This document shows, in pieces, positions 60,291-64,000 of a DNA stretch of 64,000 nucleotides. The stretch spans positions 372,001 through 436,000 of the forward strand of contig JAGTXO010000027.1 in NCBI GenBank assembly GCA_019448385.1, in the 5' to 3' direction. The stretch comes from Diacronema lutheri (taxonomy: Eukaryota > Haptophyta > Pavlovophyceae > Pavlovales > Pavlovaceae). Both the position numbers and the translations under genes were made by a program. The notes under the pieces are model-generated. The model made no database searches and was not told where the DNA came from. It saw nothing but the letters and a program-made list of their open reading frames with translations. Numbering within the stretch: the first letter of the stretch is position 1; every line of letters starts with the position of its first letter.

Positions 60291-61808
60291 GCGGCGGCGC
60301 TCGCCGCGGCCGCCGTCGCCGCCGCGCGCGAATGCGCGGCGGCGGCGCGCGGTGGCGGCGGGCGCGGACGGCGCGCGCGGCGCCGGCGGCGGGCGGCGCG
60401 CTGGCGGCGGGCGCGCCGCCGGCGCGCGGTGCTGGCCAGCACCCGCCGGCGCGACGCCCGCCGCGCCGCTCGCGCCGACGCGCAGCCGTCGGGTGCTCGC
60501 CAGCACCGCGCGCCGCGCGACCGGCCCGCGTACCTGCGCGCCCTTCTAGGGCGCGCAGGGCGGCGCCAATGCGGCCGGCGCGCAGGGGCCTCACGCTGGC
60601 GCGCTGCCCGCCGCCGCGTGGGTCGCCGCTGCGCGCGTGCCGTCGGCGCTGCCGCCGCCCGGCGTCGCGCTCGCGCCGCAGCCGCAGCCGCCGCCGCCGC
60701 CGTCGCCGCCGCCTGCCGCCTGCCGGCAAGCTGGGCAAGTGCGCAGCGGCGGCGACGGCGGTGCGCGACCCGGCGAGCAGGCGGCGCGCCGCCGAGCCGG
60801 GGGCGGGCTCCGTGGGCGACGAGGCTCGCCCGCCACTCGCACTACTCGCGCGCCAAGTGCGCACAACGCGCCCCCCCCCCCCCCCCCCCCCCACCCCACC
60901 CCCCGATGAAATTATTGCTCATACCATGGCGTCGCGCCACGGCAGTACGCCCGTGGCCCCGGCGGCCAGCCTCGCGCCGCTACGCCGTGTCGTCGCGGCC
61001 GGCGCACACAGCGAACTGTGTTTCCGCGGCACATGCCCGGCTGCTCGCGCGCTGCAAGCTTGCCGAACTGCTCGCGCTGGAATGGCGCGTTGCGGGCGTG
61101 CCCGCGCACCGCGCGTGTGCCATGCGCGTTCCGGGAGCGCCGCGCCGCGCGCCAAAGCGGCGCGCGGCGGACGTGCGGCCTCGGGCCGAAGAGGGGCCGG
61201 CGCGACCGGCCGCGAGGCGGGCGCAGACGCTCGGCGTGCCGGTCGATGCGTCGTCCAAATCCGCGTCGGGCGGATGCGCGCCTGGGCCGGCGCTGCGTGC
61301 AGTCGGCGGGGCCCGGCCACGCGCTCGGGCGTAACGTTCGCGCCTGTTCGGCCGAGGCGCACTCGCCGTCCCCTCGCGCCGGCAACGTGCGTGCGGGCCA
61401 GCACGCAGGCAGCGTACGATGCCACGGCAGCGGCGAGCGCGTCCCCGCCGGTGTGCCGCTCGGCGCCCCGTCACGCGCAACGTGCGCGCCGCCCGCTGCA
61501 TGCGCACGCATACGCGCGCTGGCAGCGTGCGCAAAATTGCCCGGGCAAGATCGTCCCGCGCTCGCGCCGCCGACGCATCATTCCATGTGTCCGTTTCGGC
61601 ATCTGCCACCATCCACCAGCCCTCGAAAGCCGGCTTGCGCGTGGGCGCCCGTCCGGTGCGAGAAGCGGCTCGCGTCCTCGCGCGGGGCGCCTCCGCGCCA
61701 GGCGCCCGGCGCGCGCTCGTCTTGCCGCGCCACCACGCTGATCTGCGCCCAACCCTCGCTCGCCAATTCCCCCGTCGTCCCTGCTGCGCAGCCCGCAACA
61801 GCGCGCGC
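60291..61808. other. GC-rich stretch without a clear gene
   Basis: 60300-60860 is Ala/Arg/Pro filler in all frames. A plus-strand frame near 61000-61110 (SAAHARLLARCKLAELLALE) looks protein-like and could be a 5' exon of the USP gene; a minus-strand piece near 61630-61560 (FEGWWMVADAETDTWND) also does. I could not place either. Confidence 0.3.
60871..60892. repeat. Poly-C tract
   Basis: 22 C in a row, extended by CCACCCCACCCCCC. Confidence 0.9.
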
Positions 61809-63232
61809 ATGGCGCGTGCACGGCGCGGCGCCTTGAGCAAGTTTTACGTCGTCGGTCGGCAGCCTGTGGAAGACGCGTTTGACGGCCCGATGTGGCCGGT
61901 GAGAGTGCCCGGCGTGCCGCGTGGTGAGCGCCTGCACGGCTTGCCGGGCTCGGCGCGCGCCCAGCCAGCCTCCCTCCATCCCGCCGCAAACCGTGCGTGC
62001 GCACCCCGCACACCCGGCGCTGCGCGGCGCGGCGCAGGCGCGAAAAACGAGGGCAGCGCGTGCTACACGACCGTCCTTATGCAATCGCTCTTCGCCCTGA
62101 ACATGCTCCGTGCGATGCTTCGCTCCGCTTCGCGCCGTGCCAACAGCGTCGAGAGGGCGCGTTTTCGGGACTTTGGCACGCTGATCGAGGACACCAGGGC
62201 GCCGACACGGCTGTGTCTTGTGTCCGTCATCGACGTCATCTCGGGCCGTGGCGCGCGAAGGACGCCGCAGGATGCCGCTGAGTTCTTCCGGTTGCTGCTC
62301 GGCCGAGTGCCCGGGCTCGCTGCGGCCTTTGAAGCCGACACACGCGTCGGGCCAGTGCTCGAGCAGATCGCCGTGCCTTCAGAGGCCGGCGAGGGCATCG
62401 CCGTACTCGTCAGCGTCGGCGGCGATGCGGCGCGCGCGCTTGCACACGCTCTGGGGGGCGCCGCTGGGCCGCCGCGGGATCGCCACACGAACGCGGGCCA
62501 CTCGGGCGTGCTCACGCCAGCCAGCATTGCTGTCGAGGCGCCGCGCACGACGCGCGGCAATGGCTCGCAGTGCAAGAACAACCGCGCGCTCGTGTGCGCG
62601 CCGCGGCTGCTGCTCGGCGGGCGCGACCACCTCCCCGTCGCCGGCGTGGTGCACGTGGGCGAGGGGCCGATGAGCGGGCACCTTGTCGCCATCGTGCTCC
62701 GCAACGAGGCTTGGTTTCCGTGCGACGACTACAACGTGCGGCGGCGCGCACGGTCGCTCGGTGCCGCGACCGGCGGTCGAGCGCAGCCGCGACCGCCCCG
62801 TCCTCCCGCGCGGCACGCGCGCGTGGCCTGAAAGCTCGCGCGCGCGCCTGCCGCACGCACGCGCGTTGCCCGCGCAGATCCACAACGTGCCTGAGTCCGA
62901 CGCGCTGGCGTGGGCAAGTGGTGCGAGCATGCTCGTTCACAGCCGGCTCGACGTGGAGCCGTTGGACCCGGCGCTGGGCTCAGCGTCACCGCCGTCGGCC
63001 GCATCGCCTGCGTGGCCGAGCTCGGAGCCCGACGCGCCGACCTTGCCGGCAGCCTGGCCGCGGGTGCGGCAGATGGCAGCGGTGCCAACAGATGCGACGA
63101 TCGGCATCGCGGAGACGGCTGCAGACATCTCTACGGCGGCGATCGGCCCAGCTGCGTGCGAGGCCCGCCAAGTTGTCTCCGTGACGCGCGCATTGCCAAC
63201 AGCGGTGAGTGCGTCCTCGTCTCCGGCGGCCG

Positions 63233-63277
<45 letters not shown>

Positions 63278-63482
63278 AACTCTCCCTACCTTCTTCCTCC
63301 TTTCGCACCTCGCACGCGCACGCCGTCCGCTGTCCGCTGTCCGCGGCCCAAATTGCCTTGCGGAAGCCGAGCAGGCAGAGCCCTGCTTGGATGGCTCCAG
63401 CGCGCATCTTGTGGATGGCGACGCTGTGGGCGAGCACGGACGCTCAAATGTGACCAGTGGCGCGCACGTGCACGTGCGCTAA
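61809..63482 (+). CDS. USP-family deubiquitinase (peptidase C19)
   Basis: Exons 61809-62735, 62878-63204 and 63375-63482 join in phase 0 to 453 residues. Cys box near residue 84: KNEGSACYTTVLMQSLF, a variant of GLxNLGNTCYMNSxLQxLF with the catalytic Cys kept. RTPQDAAEFFRLLLG matches QQDAxEFxxxLL. His box: VVHVGEGPMSGHLVAIVLRN, then EAWFPCDDYN, spliced to IHNVPESDALAWASGASMLV, HSRL, as in the WxxFDDxxVxxVxxxxxxxxxAYxLxYxR end of USPs. The fingers region is short, so this is a small USP. Start and last exon are less sure; 5' exons may lie at 60.9-61.8 kb. A C tract and CA repeat sit in the second intron. Confidence 0.72.
63238..63279. repeat. Poly-C and CA repeat in a USP intron
   Basis: 26 C (63238-63263) followed by a short (CA)n. 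Confidence 0.9.
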
Positions 63483-63658
63483 CTGGACGTCGAGCGTGTG
63501 CGCCTTGTCCGCACGTGTGCACTCACGTGCGTCTGCGGCGATCTGCCCGGCGTAGTAGTCCGCGCGCGCGGGAGCCGCGTCGGCAGTAGGAGCAGGATAA
63601 CGTACTTGCGCCTGACGAGGACGGCGAGAAGTGCGGCTTTTCGCTCGGGGTCTACCAT
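63479..63658 (-). CDS. Possible first exon of an unknown gene
   Basis: On the minus strand a Met at 63658 opens MVDPERKAALLAVLVRRKY, a helical protein-like start, with candidate donors soon after. A second frame nearby reads DYYAGQIAADARECTRADKA, also protein-like. This overlaps the end of the USP gene on the other strand, so both cannot be fully right as drawn. Confidence 0.25.
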   Translation of the reverse strand: MVDPERKAALLAVLVRRKYVILLLLPTRLPRARTTTPGRSPQTHVSAHVRTRRTRSTSS

Positions 63659-63820
63659 GCCGCCGAGGTTGGCGCTGGCGCGCGTGAGGCAGTCGGAGCG
63701 CGCTGGGCCCGGGTTGAAGGCCTCACCCCGGGGGACGGGAGGATTCAAGGCGCCGAGCCGCTGCGGGTGCGGCGGGAGGCCCCGGGCGGGTGTGCTAATG
63801 CGGCTCGATGGCCGCCTGCC

Positions 63821-63868
63821 GGGGGGGGGGGGGGGGGGGGGGAGGGGGGGGGGGGGGGGGGGGGGGGG
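63821..63868. repeat. Poly-G tract with one A
   Basis: 21 G, then GGA-type break, then 25 G. The stretch 63483-64000 otherwise shows no supported gene on the plus strand. Confidence 0.9.
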
Positions 63869-64000
63869 CGTTGGGCCGCCCGCGGAAACGGAGGTGAGCG
63901 TGTGGGAGCGGCGCGCGTCGGCGCGCGCGGCTGGCGTGCAGCACGGATAAGTCTTGTGTGGACTTCGCGGGGCGGATCCCGGTGCAGGGATTGCCGACGT

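Noticed and set aside
60291-60870. A C-terminal extension of the Pif1-like protein
   Set aside because: After the VVFKEVL end the frame is pure Ala/Arg filler with no counterpart in the second copy.
1-64000. tRNA, rRNA and spliceosomal RNA genes
   Set aside because: I looked for TpsiC-like GGTTCGAxxCC boxes with paired stems and for rRNA cores and found none convincing.

Overview
The window is nuclear DNA of a very GC-rich eukaryotic alga. Its introns are short and typically begin GTGCG and end CGCAG. Several products look plastid- or ER-targeted: a Rieske oxygenase of the pheophorbide a oxygenase type, a small signal-peptide protein with one membrane span, and SERINC. Others are flagellar or Golgi proteins: a SHIPPO-repeat protein, an ARL2BP homologue, GnT I and an EXTL-type transferase. 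This fits a flagellate with a secondary plastid; I suspect a haptophyte, but the sequence does not prove the lineage. Exon structures below were worked out by eye from GT/AG sites, frame continuity and family similarity.

1-27.5 kb is mostly host genes: the end of a Fanzor/TnpB-like nuclease (cut by the window edge), ARL2BP, RNase P subunit POP4 head-to-head with Pol I subunit RPA43, a tandem-repeat locus, a multi-pass membrane protein, a giant 3,590-residue repetitive membrane-anchored protein, a TPR/2OG-oxygenase, a small membrane protein, GnT I, SERINC, and the last exon of a class V aminotransferase.

27.5-36.2 kb is a repeat-rich, locally AT-richer island. It holds an unclassified two-frame element (copy A), a hAT transposase end, a decayed Helitron/Pif1-type helicase, an inverted-repeat cluster, and poly-G and poly-C tracts.

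36.3-54.3 kb is again gene-dense: the Rieske oxygenase, an SLC10A7-like transporter, the EXTL-type transferase, a pseudokinase-LOV protein, a coiled-coil protein, a SHIPPO protein, RPA1 with two N-terminal OB domains, an FkbM methyltransferase and RanBP1. 54.4-64 kb holds copy B of the two-frame element, an ~850-bp palindrome built from two inverted MITE-like units, an orphan last exon, a second Pif1-like helicase and a USP-family deubiquitinase.

There is no single pathway. Themes are DNA and RNA maintenance (RPA1, POP4, RPA43, Pif1-like), glycosylation (GnT I, GT64), cilium and small-GTPase biology (ARL2BP, SHIPPO, RanBP1) and plastid function. Several neighbours start head-to-head with 40-115 bp between start codons, which suggests shared promoters.
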